Positions 1-8,747 of a stretch of 64,000 nt of DNA are shown here, in pieces (position 1 is the first letter of the stretch; every line of letters begins with the position of its first letter). The stretch lies in the NCBI RefSeq assembly GCF_037201975.1, contig NZ_CP147520.1, positions 3,534,001-3,598,000 of the forward strand. The letters are read 5' to 3'. The notes below the pieces were generated by a model. The model was given only the letters and a program-made list of their open reading frames with translations, was not told the origin of the DNA and searched no databases. Source of the DNA: Streptomyces sp. TG1A-60. Its GTDB lineage: Bacteria > Actinomycetota > Actinomycetes > Streptomycetales > Streptomycetaceae. A program made the position numbers and the translations under genes.

Positions 1-2743
1 CCGCGGCCTCCTCGGTGTGCCGACGGCGCGCCGCGCGCTCGATGTCGAGTGCCGCCTCCTCGTCCTCGGCGGCTGCGGTGAGCCGGTCGGCGCCCGCCTG
101 GGCGGCCTCGGTCTGGCGGGCGTGTTCGCGGCGGCGGGCGGTGAGTTCGCGTACCGCCGTCTCGAAGGCCCGGGTGGCGGTCTCGACGGCGTCGACGCGT
201 TCGACCTCGATGGCGTGCTCGGCCGCGGTGCGGCGCAGGGCGCGCTCGGCGACCGAACAGGCGGCCACCGACTCGTCGTACGAGGCCTGGGAGGCGTCGG
301 CGGCGTCGCGGGTGGCGCGCAGCCTCGCCGCGGCCCTGTCGAGTTCGCGCAGGGCCTGCGCGATGCCGGTGGTGCGGGGCAGCGCGGCGCGGGCGGCGGC
401 GTACGCGTCGAGGGTGGCGCCCGCACGGGCCTGTGCGCGCGCCGACTCGTCGAGTCGGTCGGAGAGTTCGGCCAGCAGCGTCTCGCAGGCGGCGATCCGG
501 GCGGCGCGCCGGCGCGCGCGGGCGGTGGCGCCGACGTACTCGGCGTGCTCCTTGGTGTGGGCACCGACCAGGACACCGGCCGCGTACCGGCCGTCGGGGC
601 TGATCTGCGGGATCCCGGTGTCGAGTTCGCCGGTGACGGCGACGGAGCGCAGTACGGCGGTGATCCGCGCGGCCGGGATCGCGGCGTTGGCCCCGGGGCC
701 CCCGGGGTCGTCGGCGGCGCCGGGGTTGTCGGGCCTCAGGAGATCGGCGAGGCTCGGGCCGCTCACCGGGGCGCCGGCACGGAGGTAGCCCTCGCTGTGC
801 CCGGCCGGCACGGGGGTGTCCTCGGCGGTGAGGAGGGCGTCGAGGAGGCCCGATGCCTCCAGGGCCGCTTCCAGGCCCGCCCGCTCACGATCCGTCAACT
901 TGTCGTCGAAGTCGACGAGTTGCCACAGCGGCACGCCGCCGTCGGGTGCCCGGTCGGCGGTGCGGCCGCGCGCGGGGGGCGGGGCGTCGTCGTGTTCGGC
1001 GGCGATCCGGGCGCGTTCGGCTTCCGCCTCGGCGCGGCGGCGCTCGATGTCGGTGCGCCGGGCGCGCAGGGAGGCGAGGGTGTCGCGCAGTTCCTGCACG
1101 GCTGGAGCGGTGGCCTCGGTGAAGGCGTCGGCGAGCGTGACCGCCTCGGCCTCGCCGGTGAGTTCGAGGGCTTCGGCGAGCCGCTCGGCGCCCTCCCCCG
1201 GCCTTCCGCCGGGGGGACCCTCCTCCCGCTCCGTTTCGGCCAGGAGCGCGCCGTGGGCCTCCGTCCACCGGCCGAGCGCCGTACGGGCCTGTTCACGGGC
1301 GGACTCGAGGACTGACTCGGCATCCGTTTCGGCGGTTTCGGCCGCCGCGACGGCCTCCTGCGCGCGGTCGAGCGAGACCCGGGCGAGGTCACGGGTCTGC
1401 TCGGCACCGCGTGCCGCCTGCTGGGCGCCGCGCACGGCCCGTACGCCCTCGTGACGGGCGGCGGCCAGCGCGGTGGAGCGTTCGGCGAGGCGGGCGGGCT
1501 CGGCGTCCGCCGGTGTCCAGGGCAGGCCGGCGGTGTGGGCGTGGTCGGCGACGGTGGTGGCGTCCCGCGAGACGGCGGCGTCGAGTTCGGCGGCGAGCCG
1601 GGCGGCGTGTTCGGCCTCGGCGCGGGCGCGCCCGGTGGCGGCCGTGCGGCGTTCGCGTTCGGCGCTCGCCTGCCGGGCGGTCTGCTCGCAGGTGCGCACC
1701 AGGCGTTCCAGGTCGGCCAGTTGTTCGATGGCCTGGTAGGCGGCGGAGGAGCGCAGCTGGTCCAGGCGGGCACGCTGGGCGGCCAGCGAGGCGTCGGCCG
1801 ACTCTGCGCGCGTCTCGGCGGCGGCCTGCTGTTCGCGGGCCGCCGCCAGGTCCGCGGCGGCGGTGCGCAGTGCGGCGGCGCGCTCGGCGGTTTCGGCGCG
1901 GCGGGCGGTGAGCCGGTCCGCGGCGGTGCGGGCGTGGACCCGCAGATAGGTGGAGTAGCTCGCGAGGAAGGCACGGGTGGCGTCGTCGGCGGCGGCCAGC
2001 CCCTCCAGGGTGCGCTGCACGGACTCCATGTCGTCGAAGGAGCGGGCCGCCTCGGCGATCAGGTCGTCGTCGAGCGGGCGCAGGCCCGCGGTGAGGGTGT
2101 CGGAGAGCTTGGCCGGGTCGAGGTTCTTGGCGAGCTGCGGGCGGCGCAGCGTGAGGATCAGGGTGAGCAGCTGCTCGTACCGCTCCCGGCCGAGGCCGAA
2201 CAGGCGCTGGTCGACGGCGGCGCGGTAGTCGGCCGTGGAGGCGATCAGCTCGCGTCCGAGCTCGGCGGCGAGCTGCTTCTTCGTCATCGGCCGGTCGTCG
2301 TCGGTCAGCAGCGAGAAGTCCTCGCCGACACGGCCTTCGGCGACGAAGTGCCAACGAGCCGGCGTGTCGCGGTGCCGCTGGGCGTGCAGCCCGATGCCAC
2401 AGGTGACGGCCTCGCCCGTCTCCCGGTGGGTGAACTCGATCCAGACGTAGCCGAGCGCGCTGTCCTGCCCGCGGAAGAGCAGGTTGGACTTCATCGTGCG
2501 GTCCTCGGCGGCGAACGGGTTGAGCCGCTTGGGGTCGATGCGGCCGTCGAGGACGAACGGGAAGAGGACTTCCAGGGCCTTGGTCTTGCCGGATCCGTTG
2601 GGGCCGCGCAGCACCAGCCAGCCGCCGGCGAAGGAGAACTCCTCGTCCCGGTAGTCCCACAGGTTGATGATCCCGGCACGGGTGGGGACATAGCGGGCGG
2701 CCGAGGCGGAGGCGGGAGCGGGGGCGGGAGCAGGCGTGCTCAC
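1..2743 (-). CDS. jetC: Wadjet JetC: SMC/SbcC-like ATPase (TIGR02680 family), 3' end cut by window edge
   Basis: This is the SMC-like motor subunit of a Wadjet plasmid-restriction complex, which extrudes DNA loops and delivers small circular DNA to the JetD nuclease (family knowledge). The sequence shows an N-terminal ATPase head with Walker A GPNGSGKTK near residue 47. It is followed by hundreds of residues of Ala/Arg/Glu-rich coiled coil. A hinge-like segment appears around residues 610-720, and a second coil runs off the window, so the Walker B/signature half is missing. About 914 codons are visible; full-length family members are larger, roughly 1,300-1,400 residues. I chose the GTG start at 2743 because it overlaps the jetB stop as GTGA, the typical operon junction, and gives an alanine/proline-rich leader before the conserved head. 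Confidence 0.85.
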   Translation of the reverse strand, partial: MSTPAPAPAPASASAARYVPTRAGIINLWDYRDEEFSFAGGWLVLRGPNGSGKTKALEVLFPFVLDGRIDPKRLNPFAAEDRTMKSNLLFRGQDSALGYVWIEFTHRETGEAVTCGIGLHAQRHRDTPARWHFVAEGRVGEDFSLLTDDDRPMTKKQLAAELGRELIASTADYRAAVDQRLFGLGRERYEQLLTLILTLRRPQLAKNLDPAKLSDTLTAGLRPLDDDLIAEAARSFDDMESVQRTLEGLAAADDATRAFLASYSTYLRVHARTAADRLTARRAETAERAAALRTAAADLAAAREQQAAAETRAESADASLAAQRARLDQLRSSAAYQAIEQLADLERLVRTCEQTARQASAERERRTAATGRARAEAEHAARLAAELDAAVSRDATTVADHAHTAGLPWTPADAEPARLAERSTALAAARHEGVRAVRGAQQAARGAEQTRDLARVSLDRAQEAVAAAETAETDAESVLESAREQARTALGRWTEAHGALLAETEREEGPPGGRPGEGAERLAEALELTGEAEAVTLADAFTEATAPAVQELRDTLASLRARRTDIERRRAEAEAERARIAAEHDDAPPPARGRTADRAPDGGVPLWQLVDFDDKLTDRERAGLEAALEASGLLDALLTAEDTPVPAGHSEGYLRAGAPVSGPSLADLLRPDNPGAADDPGGPGANAAIPAARITAVLRSVAVTGELDTGIPQISPDGRYAAGVLVGAHTKEHAEYVGATARARRRAARIAACETLLAELSDRLDESARAQARAGATLDAYAAARAALPRTTGIAQALRELDRAAARLRATRDAADASQASYDESVAACSVAERALRRTAAEHAIEVERVDAVETATRAFETAVRELTARRREHARQTEAAQAGADRLTAAAEDEEAALDIERAARRRHTEEAA

Positions 2744-4194
2744 GGAGTCGGTTCCTTGGCGGTCTCGTCGGCGAACAGGGCGGTCTGGGCGGCGAACAGG
2801 GCGGTCTGGGCGGGCGGTCGGGCCGCGGTACGGGTCTTCACCCGGGCGGTGACCCCGCGGTAGCGGGCGAGCAGGGGAAGGGCGAGGGCTCCGCCCTCGA
2901 CCCGGGCGATCAGCGACATGGCGGCCAGCAGGTCGAGAGCCTGGTCGAGCAGCCGGTCCGGGTCGCCGCGCAGGTCGGCCGCGAAGCCCGCACCGTACTC
3001 GGCGGTGATCTCCTTGAGCCTGCCTCGGAGCCAGGAGTCCGTGACGAAGGGATACCGGGTCTCCGCTTGTCCCTCTCCCTCCTCGTCGCGCGTCTCATGC
3101 GGCTCGTACCCCTCGTACGCGGCTGCCCCGTCGGGTGCGGCGAACTCGGTGATGACCGAGCGTGTCGGGAGGGCGCCGTCGATACGCCGGGCGCGGGCCG
3201 TGAGGCGTTCGGCGGCGGTGGGCGCGGGCAGCAGTTCGAGGGCGTGCCGTCCGGTGCGCTGCACGGCGGCGCTGATCCGGGCGGCGAGGAGCAGCGCGGC
3301 CTGCGCGACCGTGCCGCCGCCGGGGAAGCGGATGTCGGACAGCCTGCCGGAGGTGTCGATGAGTGCCACGCCCTCGGCCCGCCGCTCCACCGCCAGCCCG
3401 GTCAGGCGCTCCAGGTCCTCGGCGAGGGCGGGTGCCCGCAGCTGTCCCAGAAGTCCGCTGTCGGCGTCGGCGTAGTACGCGACCGGGTTCTCCAGCACCA
3501 GGCGGCGGGCGCGGCGGGCCTGGTCACGGCGCTGGGCGGCGCGGCCGGCGGACATGCCCAGCGCGCCGGCGGAGTCGAGGAGCGCGGTGACGGAGGTCAG
3601 GTGCTGCAGCACGCGGGTCGGGTGGTGGACGGCGAGGAGGATCTCGCGGTCGATGTCGTACAGGGCCTCGGCGCGCTCGGGATCGCCGGCCCAGGCGGTG
3701 GCGGAGCCGTCGGCGAGGGTGAGCGCGCCGCGCTCGGTGAGCCAGGTGACGGCGTCGACGAAGGCGTCCCGGTCGGGCTTGCGCGCGGTGTCGAGCCCGA
3801 GCCCGTCGACGCGTACGGCGTCGGCGGCGACCGCGTCGGCCAGCTCGCCCAGCGCCACCTGCGCGCCGTGGCGGCCCAGGGCCGCGAGGGTGAGGACGAG
3901 GTAGGCGTAGCGGCGGCGGTCGAAGGGGCGTCCCGCGCGGGTGAGGGCCGGACGGGTGGCGTCGAGGCCGTCCTGGGCGCGCTGCAGCCGGGCGGTGTCG
4001 GCGGTGGTGACGAGCCGGTAGCCGAACACCTCCATCAGATCGGTGCGCAGCTGCGCGGCCCAGCGGCGCACGGTCGCCAGCGCCGTCCTGTCCGGGTACC
4101 CGGGCGTGACCAGCGGATGCCGCAGTACGAGCCGTACCGCCTTCTGGTAGTCGGCGAGTTCGAGCGGGGAGACGCCCTCCGCGACGCGGCTCAT
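2740..4194 (-). CDS. jetB: Wadjet JetB (DUF2398 / TIGR02678 family)
   Basis: The 484-residue product matches the DUF2398/TIGR02678 family, the kite/winged-helix partner that bridges the SMC heads in Wadjet complexes. Recognisable features are the N-terminal segment beginning near residue 11 (LADYQKAVRLVL), the FGYRLV strand, and a C-terminal winged-helix region followed by an Ala/Gln-rich tail with a repeated AAQTALF motif. The ATG at 4194 overlaps the stop of a 36-codon ORF as ATGA, and its own stop overlaps the jetC GTG. The open frame extends further upstream, but that part runs antisense-like over a 9-nt tandem repeat and over jetA, so I rejected the longer start. The neighbours make the Wadjet assignment firm. 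The subtype (probably type II) is from memory of family definitions. Confidence 0.85.
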   Translation of the reverse strand: MSRVAEGVSPLELADYQKAVRLVLRHPLVTPGYPDRTALATVRRWAAQLRTDLMEVFGYRLVTTADTARLQRAQDGLDATRPALTRAGRPFDRRRYAYLVLTLAALGRHGAQVALGELADAVAADAVRVDGLGLDTARKPDRDAFVDAVTWLTERGALTLADGSATAWAGDPERAEALYDIDREILLAVHHPTRVLQHLTSVTALLDSAGALGMSAGRAAQRRDQARRARRLVLENPVAYYADADSGLLGQLRAPALAEDLERLTGLAVERRAEGVALIDTSGRLSDIRFPGGGTVAQAALLLAARISAAVQRTGRHALELLPAPTAAERLTARARRIDGALPTRSVITEFAAPDGAAAYEGYEPHETRDEEGEGQAETRYPFVTDSWLRGRLKEITAEYGAGFAADLRGDPDRLLDQALDLLAAMSLIARVEGGALALPLLARYRGVTARVKTRTAARPPAQTALFAAQTALFADETAKEPTP

Positions 4195-4301
4195 ACGGTC
4201 CTGCCCTGCTCGTGGGGCGGCCCCAGGACGTCGGAGCGGGCGGGTAGGACCTTCATGCGGTTCATGTGGTTCATGTGGTTCGTCGGGTTCGTGGGGTTCA
4301 T
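4191..4301 (-). CDS. 36-codon repeat-encoded ORF coupling jetA to jetB
   Basis: This short ORF begins with ATG overlapping the jetA stop (ATGA) and ends with TGA overlapping the jetB ATG (ATGA again). A strong Shine-Dalgarno, GGAGG, lies 7 nt upstream of its ATG, inside the jetA 3' end. jetB itself has a much weaker site. Residues 2-15 are three-residue repeats (NPT, NPT, NHM, NHM, NRM) encoded by a 9-nt tandem repeat. The double overlap suggests ribosomes terminating on jetA pass through this ORF into jetB. It may be a real microprotein, a coupling leader, or the result of repeat expansion in an intergenic spacer. No family is recognised. Confidence 0.4.
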   Translation of the reverse strand: MNPTNPTNHMNHMNRMKVLPARSDVLGPPHEQGRTV

Positions 4302-4305
4302 GCGG
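4252..4305. repeat. Six-unit 9-nt tandem repeat between jetA and jetB
   Basis: Six consecutive 9-nt units of the type TTCATGTGG occur here: units 1 and 6 read TTCATGCGG, 2 and 3 TTCATGTGG, 4 TTCGTCGGG and 5 TTCGTGGGG. The last unit contains the jetA stop codon. Because 9 is a multiple of 3, expansion or contraction keeps the micro-ORF frame open. Confidence 0.85.
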
Positions 4306-5860
4306 TGACCTCCAGGCGCAGACCGTCGAGGTGGAGGCGACCGCGTACGGTGTCGACGGTGGTGGAGCCCTCGGCGGGGGTGAGGGTGAGCCGTACCCCG
4401 TGGGCGGCTCCGGAGGAGGCGGTGACCAGGCGGCTGGCGGGGACACGGGCGGCGAGCGCCACGTCCAGCAGGGCGAGCAGGGCCCGCGTCTCGGGCTCGT
4501 CGAGCGTCCGGCCGTACACGCCGTCCGACGCCAGGGCGTTCGCGGCGCTGCGCCGCTCGGCCTGCTCCTTCACCTGCTCCGCGCGGAGCAGGGCCCGCCG
4601 GTCGTCGTTGCGTTCGATCCGGCCGGGGCCGTGCAGCGCGGGGGTGCGGCCGGACTGGACCAGGGTGCGGGCGAGTTCGACCGGCTCGGCCTCCCACCAG
4701 GACGTACGCCCGGGGATCTGCTCGGGATCGGCGTACGGGACGGCGATGTGGCGGGGCGCGCCGAGCCCGAAGACCGCCTGGAACAGGGCGTGCGCGTCCT
4801 CGTCGCTCTCGCAGGAGGTGAACCACTGTGCGAGGTGGCGCAGTTGGCTCTCCCGGCTCACCCCGCCCCGGCGCGCCTCGGTGACCCGGCGCAGCAGGGC
4901 GAGGACGGAGCGGATCGCGGTGACGGTGGCGTCCTGCAGCCGCTCGGTCTCGCTGTGCTCGCGCTCCGCGAACCAGTGGACGATGCCGTCCCACCGGTGC
5001 CGCCAGTCCGCCAGGCGCTCGGCGGGGCTGCGGAAGAGCCGCTCGTCGGCCTCGGCCGCGTACTCGATCATGCGGTCCACACCGGTGGCCGCCGCCTTCT
5101 CGACGGCCTCCGCGAGCAGCGGGGCGTAGCGCCCGAGTTCGGCGGTGAACTCCCGCATGTGGGCGAGCAGCGTGTCCTTGTGGGCGAGGAACACCTCGGG
5201 CCGGGTGTCGTTGGTGCGCGCCAGGTCGCCCAGCATGAGGTAGAAGCGGGCGGCGCGCTGCGCCATCTCGTTCAGCACGGAGTCGAGACGGCCGAGCTTG
5301 CGGTAGACCTCCTCGGCGTCCCCCGCGGCGTTGGCCTCGGCCAGCGCGTGCAGGTCGCCGAGGATGTCGGGGAAGACGAGACGGGAGAGCTGGGCGTCCT
5401 CCAGGCGCGCGCCGAGTACGTCCTCCACGGCCCGGTACGCCCGGTATCCGGCCTGCGTGAACTGGTACACGTAGTGGCGGTTGCGGTACTCGGCGAGGTT
5501 CGCGGCGCGCGTCCCGTCGTACGACCGGTCCAGGACCTGCCAGTCCGCGAGCGCGTCGAGCAGCGGCTGAACGCCGGCCACTCCGCCGACGGCGCCCGCG
5601 GCGGGATGGTCGGCGGTGAGCCGCTCGAGCAGTCCCACCGCGTCCGAAACGTGCAGCAGCACCTGGTAGTTGGCGCGTCCGCGGTCGAAGGCACGCAGCA
5701 GCCACAGGTATTCGTGGCGCTTCTCGGCGGCGGCGAAGTGGAACAGCCGCAGCCGGTCGTCGAGGGAGAACGCGTCGATACCGAACGCGCCCTCGTCGAC
5801 GGGCTCCGGGACATCCGGCTCCGGGACATCCGGCTCCGGGGCGTCGGGCTCGTCACTCAC
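4298..5860 (-). CDS. jetA: Wadjet JetA (DUF2397 / TIGR02677 family)
   Basis: The 520-residue product matches DUF2397/TIGR02677, the kleisin-like subunit that closes the Wadjet SMC ring. The conserved N-terminal block starts near residue 21 (FGIDAFSLDDRLRLFHF). Helical segments typical of the family follow, and the C-terminal part carries the ALLALLDVALAARV region. I chose the GTG at 5860 (protein start VSDEP) over the more upstream frame start because it follows a GAGGAAG element. The first 18 codons include a 15-nt tandem repeat at 5802-5845 encoding a PDVPE motif, an acidic, disordered leader. It is the first gene of the visible jetA-jetB-jetC operon. jetD is not in the window. Confidence 0.83.
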   Translation of the reverse strand: MSDEPDAPEPDVPEPDVPEPVDEGAFGIDAFSLDDRLRLFHFAAAEKRHEYLWLLRAFDRGRANYQVLLHVSDAVGLLERLTADHPAAGAVGGVAGVQPLLDALADWQVLDRSYDGTRAANLAEYRNRHYVYQFTQAGYRAYRAVEDVLGARLEDAQLSRLVFPDILGDLHALAEANAAGDAEEVYRKLGRLDSVLNEMAQRAARFYLMLGDLARTNDTRPEVFLAHKDTLLAHMREFTAELGRYAPLLAEAVEKAAATGVDRMIEYAAEADERLFRSPAERLADWRHRWDGIVHWFAEREHSETERLQDATVTAIRSVLALLRRVTEARRGGVSRESQLRHLAQWFTSCESDEDAHALFQAVFGLGAPRHIAVPYADPEQIPGRTSWWEAEPVELARTLVQSGRTPALHGPGRIERNDDRRALLRAEQVKEQAERRSAANALASDGVYGRTLDEPETRALLALLDVALAARVPASRLVTASSGAAHGVRLTLTPAEGSTTVDTVRGRLHLDGLRLEVTA

Positions 5861-5878
5861 GGGTCTGGCGGCTTCCTC

Positions 5879-5917
5879 ACTGCGGCTGGTACACGGTGCG
5901 TACTGCGGCTGGCACAC
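5879..5917. promoter_or_regulatory. Pair of 16-nt direct repeats upstream of jetA
   Basis: Two near-identical 16-nt units, ACTGCGGCTGGTACAC (5879-5894) and ACTGCGGCTGGCACAC (5902-5917), lie 23 bp apart and just upstream of the jetA GTG. Spacing of about two helical turns would allow a regulator to bind on one face of the DNA. No regulator gene is adjacent, so function is unproven. Confidence 0.35.
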
Positions 5918-6038
5918 GTTCTCACCCCGGCCGGACAGCCGGGATTCCGCACCAGTCTGCCGCACTCGCACCAGTGCGGGTAACCCGCTCTCCAGCCCAC
6001 ACCCCCTGTGCTACCTTGCGCCCTCCTCACGCCCCGTA

Positions 6039-6066
6039 GGGCGCGGGAGACGGGTCTCCCGCGCCC
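6039..6066. terminator. Strong GC hairpin upstream of jetA
   Basis: A perfect 13-bp stem, GGGCGCGGGAGAC pairing with 6054-6066, has a 2-nt loop and no U-tract. It most likely insulates the jet operon from transcription entering from the right. Confidence 0.5.
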
Positions 6067-6324
6067 TGGTGCCCCGGTTGCGGATCCTGGACGAGGGAGC
6101 GACTGGGACGGCTGACCGTTCCCACCGCGGGCTGCCCCGGCGCCGAGTGTGCGCGCCGGACATCAGGTGTCGAAGTGCGCGTGCGGAGAGAGGGTTCCAC
6201 CGAGGGCGGCGACTGAACGTAACGTCGGGGCGCCGCCCCGACGCATGGTCCGCCTGTGTCGATCACCTGCGCCAACTCGGTCTGACCGGGGCCGACGAGA
6301 GACACGAAAGGGAGCGGACTGCCC

Positions 6325-6447
6325 TCACACCGGCATGACCCGAACGTCATGCTGAGGGGTCCACTTGTCCCGCGTCACCAGGGTCATCCCTTCGATCTGC
6401 GCCTGGGCGACCGGTATCCGGTCGAAGGGGTCCCGGTGATGCGCCGG
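6325..6447 (-). pseudogene. C-terminal remnant of a PIN-domain (VapC-like) toxin
   Basis: About 40 codons encode the typical end of a PIN-domain ribonuclease: an HHRDPFDR block, then VAQAQIEGMTLVTRD, and a terminal strand with VRVMP. The catalytic N-terminal half and any antitoxin partner are missing, and upstream codons do not continue the family. It is therefore a dead fragment. The frame happens to stay open further upstream, but that sequence looks unrelated. Confidence 0.6.
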
Positions 6448-6589
6448 AAGCCGGCCTGACCCACCCCATGCCCGGCGGTGACGGGCAGGCCGGTGAACGG
6501 GCTGTCGCGTACCCGCTAAGGCCAGGCCTTCCGGGCCTTCTTCCGTGCGGGCCGCCACACGGATGGGGAGGCCACGCGCCGTCCCCGTC

Positions 6590-6785
6590 CCGGGGTCGTC
6601 CGGGTCGACGGAGGCGCGGGCGAGGTGCGGACGACGAGCTCGACCGGTGGGTCGCTCGCCAGTAGGGCTTCTGCGTGCGGCTCCTCGACGGCGTGCACGA
6701 GGAGACCGAGCCCCGACCGCGCCACGGCGTCAAAGGGCTGACGCAACCGTGGCCAGCCCGAGGTGGACGGACCCCGCCGTCACAG
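6590..6785 (-). pseudogene. C-terminal remnant of a LacI-family regulator
   Basis: The reverse strand encodes the characteristic LacI/PBP1 C-terminus: LATV then RQPFDAVARSGLGLL, ending with PPVELVVRTSPAPP. One extra base between the LATV and RQPFD parts (near 6745) breaks the frame, and the DNA-binding N-terminus is absent. It stands just upstream of the GH43 gene and would have been transcribed divergently from it, so it may be the decayed regulator of that gene. Confidence 0.55.
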
Positions 6786-6837
6786 GGGCACGTGGGCCGG
6801 GTTTGTGTAACCGTTTGGGGCGACTGTGACGTAAGTG

Positions 6838-6903
6838 TTGACGGGCAGGGGACGGGACCTTACTTTCTGGCCGAAGTTCCGAACCTGGTTCGATAACTCG
6901 AAC
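6838..6903 (+). promoter_or_regulatory. Promoter and palindromic operator of the GH43 gene
   Basis: TTGACG (6838-6843), a 17-bp spacer and TACTTT (6861-6866) form a good sigma-70-type promoter. Just downstream, GTTCGATAACTCGAAC (6888-6903) is a perfect 6+4+6 dyad, and the half-site-like GTTCCGAAC lies a few bases before it. The position after the -10 suits repression, as expected for a LacI-type regulator of a sugar-polymer hydrolase. Confidence 0.5.
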
Positions 6904-6943
6904 AACGGAGACCTTCGGATCGACTGACGAAGGGACGACGACA

Positions 6944-8449
6944 GTGATCCGCACCCGCGCGGGAGTCCGCACACGCAGAGGGGGATGGACGGCGATGGTC
7001 ATCGCCGCACTCACCCTGCTGCTGGGCGCCACCATCCAGCCCGCCTCCGCCGCCGACGGGCGGCCGTTCACCAACCCGGTCAAGTCGCAGAAGGGCGCCG
7101 ATCCCTGGATCGAGTTCCACAACGGCAACTACTACTTGATCAGCACGTCCTGGTCCGACGTGCTGACCATGCGCAAGTCGCCCACCCTCGCCGGGCTCGC
7201 CACGGCGCCCAGCGTGCAGGTGTGGAAGGACACCGACACCTCTCGGGGCTGCAACTTCTGGGCTCCCGAGATGCACTTCTTCAACAACAAGTGGTACGTG
7301 TACTACGTCGGTGGCGCCTGCGTCAGCGACTACCTCGGCACCCAGCGCTCCCACGTGCTGGAAAGCGTGGGCTCCGACCCCATGGGGCCGTACATCTACA
7401 AGAACAAGATCAAGCCCACCGGCTCGGACCCCTGGCTCATCGACGCCAGCGTGCTGGAGGTCGGCAGCAACCTGTACATGGTGGGCAGCGCCAACACCAC
7501 CAACGGCACCCAGAACCTCGTCATCGCCCCGATGAGCAACCCCTACACCGTCAGCGGCACGCTGCGCACCATCTCGCAGCCCACCCTGAGCTGGGAGCGC
7601 CAGGGCGGCACGGTGAACGAGGGCCCGGAGGCGCTGCAACGGAACGGCAAGACGTTCCTGGTCTACTCCGCCAGCGGCTGCTGGACCCCCGACTACAAGC
7701 TGGGCCAACTGGAACTGACCGGCAGTGACCCGCTGCAGGCCTCCTCCTGGACGAAGAAGCAGACCCCCGTATTCCAGCGGAACAGCGCGACCAACGTCCA
7801 CGGCCCCGGCCACAACGGCTTCTTCACCTCGCCGGACGGCACGGAGAACTGGATCGTCTACCACGCCCGCAACGACACCTCGACGGACGGCTGCGACAAC
7901 AACCGCACCACCCGCGCGCAGAAGTTCACCTGGAACGCGGACGGCACACCGAACTTCGGCACCCCGGTCGCCCTCGGCACGACACTGCCCGGCCCCTCCG
8001 GCGAGACGGCGGCCACCCCGACCGCGTACACCCTGGTCAACCGCAACAGCGGCAAGTGCCTGGACGTCGAGGGCGGCAACACCGCCAACGGCACCAACAT
8101 CTTCCAGTGGACCTGTAACGGCAGCAGCGACAACCAGAAGTGGCGGATCGAGGACCTCGCCGACGACACCAGCCGACTGGTGAACGTCAGGACCGGCAAG
8201 GCCATGGACACCACCAACTGCGCGACCGACAACGGCACCGACATCCGCCAGTGGTCCTGGCTGGACAACGACTGCCAGCGGTTCCGCCTCGTCCACACCG
8301 CCACCGGTGACTACGTGCGGATCGTGAACGAGAACAGCGGCAAGGTCGCCGACGTGGCCGACTGCGGCACCGGCAACGGCACCGACGTACGCCTCTGGTC
8401 CTGGCTGAACAACGACTGCCAGCAGTGGCAGCTCAGGCCCGTCAGTTGA
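6944..8449 (+). CDS. Secreted GH43 arabinosidase with C-terminal ricin-B (CBM13) domain
   Basis: The 501-residue product has an N-terminal signal peptide of about 36 residues: an Arg-rich start, a hydrophobic core and a PASA-AD cleavage site. A five-bladed GH43 domain (about 40-340) follows. Candidate catalytic residues are Asp in GADPWIEF, Asp in DPWLIDASVL and Glu in VNEGPEAL. Residues of about 365-501 form a ricin-type beta-trefoil with three QW-like repeats (FQWTCNG, QWSWLDNDCQ, LWSWLNNDCQ), a xylan/arabinan-binding module. It most resembles exo-alpha-1,5-L-arabinofuranosidases of actinomycetes, although a beta-xylosidase-type activity cannot be excluded. It acts outside the cell. The GTG start follows GAAGGGA. 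The gene stands alone between its own promoter and terminator. Confidence 0.85.
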   Translation: MIRTRAGVRTRRGGWTAMVIAALTLLLGATIQPASAADGRPFTNPVKSQKGADPWIEFHNGNYYLISTSWSDVLTMRKSPTLAGLATAPSVQVWKDTDTSRGCNFWAPEMHFFNNKWYVYYVGGACVSDYLGTQRSHVLESVGSDPMGPYIYKNKIKPTGSDPWLIDASVLEVGSNLYMVGSANTTNGTQNLVIAPMSNPYTVSGTLRTISQPTLSWERQGGTVNEGPEALQRNGKTFLVYSASGCWTPDYKLGQLELTGSDPLQASSWTKKQTPVFQRNSATNVHGPGHNGFFTSPDGTENWIVYHARNDTSTDGCDNNRTTRAQKFTWNADGTPNFGTPVALGTTLPGPSGETAATPTAYTLVNRNSGKCLDVEGGNTANGTNIFQWTCNGSSDNQKWRIEDLADDTSRLVNVRTGKAMDTTNCATDNGTDIRQWSWLDNDCQRFRLVHTATGDYVRIVNENSGKVADVADCGTGNGTDVRLWSWLNNDCQQWQLRPVS

Positions 8450-8466
8450 CGGACCGGATGAGCGGA

Positions 8467-8505
8467 CCACGGTCCCGGTACCCGCTGCGGGTCCCGGGAC
8501 CGTGG
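8467..8505 (+). terminator. Hairpin terminator after the GH43 gene
   Basis: A 12-bp stem (8467-8478 with 8494-8505, CCACGGTCCCGG) encloses an inner CCCGC/GCGGG pairing, 17 nt after the stop codon. Confidence 0.75.
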
Positions 8506-8747
8506 TGTGTCGCGCGTACGGCGGGAGTGCCCGGACACTCCCATGGCGGCCGACCGGCCGTTCCACCGGGTCAGCCGGCCGTACGGTGACACTCAGCCGA
8601 CCGCCGAAAGGCTCTTGGCCGCAGGGGCCCACCCGCCCCGTCCCCACCCACGCCGCCGTCCCCGTACCGTCCGGGGGTCCTGCGCGGACGCCCCGGGCCA
8701 ACAGCCCCGGGCCACCATCTCGTGGGCGTCCGGGCTCTGGGGAGCGC

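Noticed and set aside
4252..4305. Short tandem units as a CRISPR array
   Set aside because: Units are 9 nt without spacers and are translated in frame; this is a microsatellite-like repeat.
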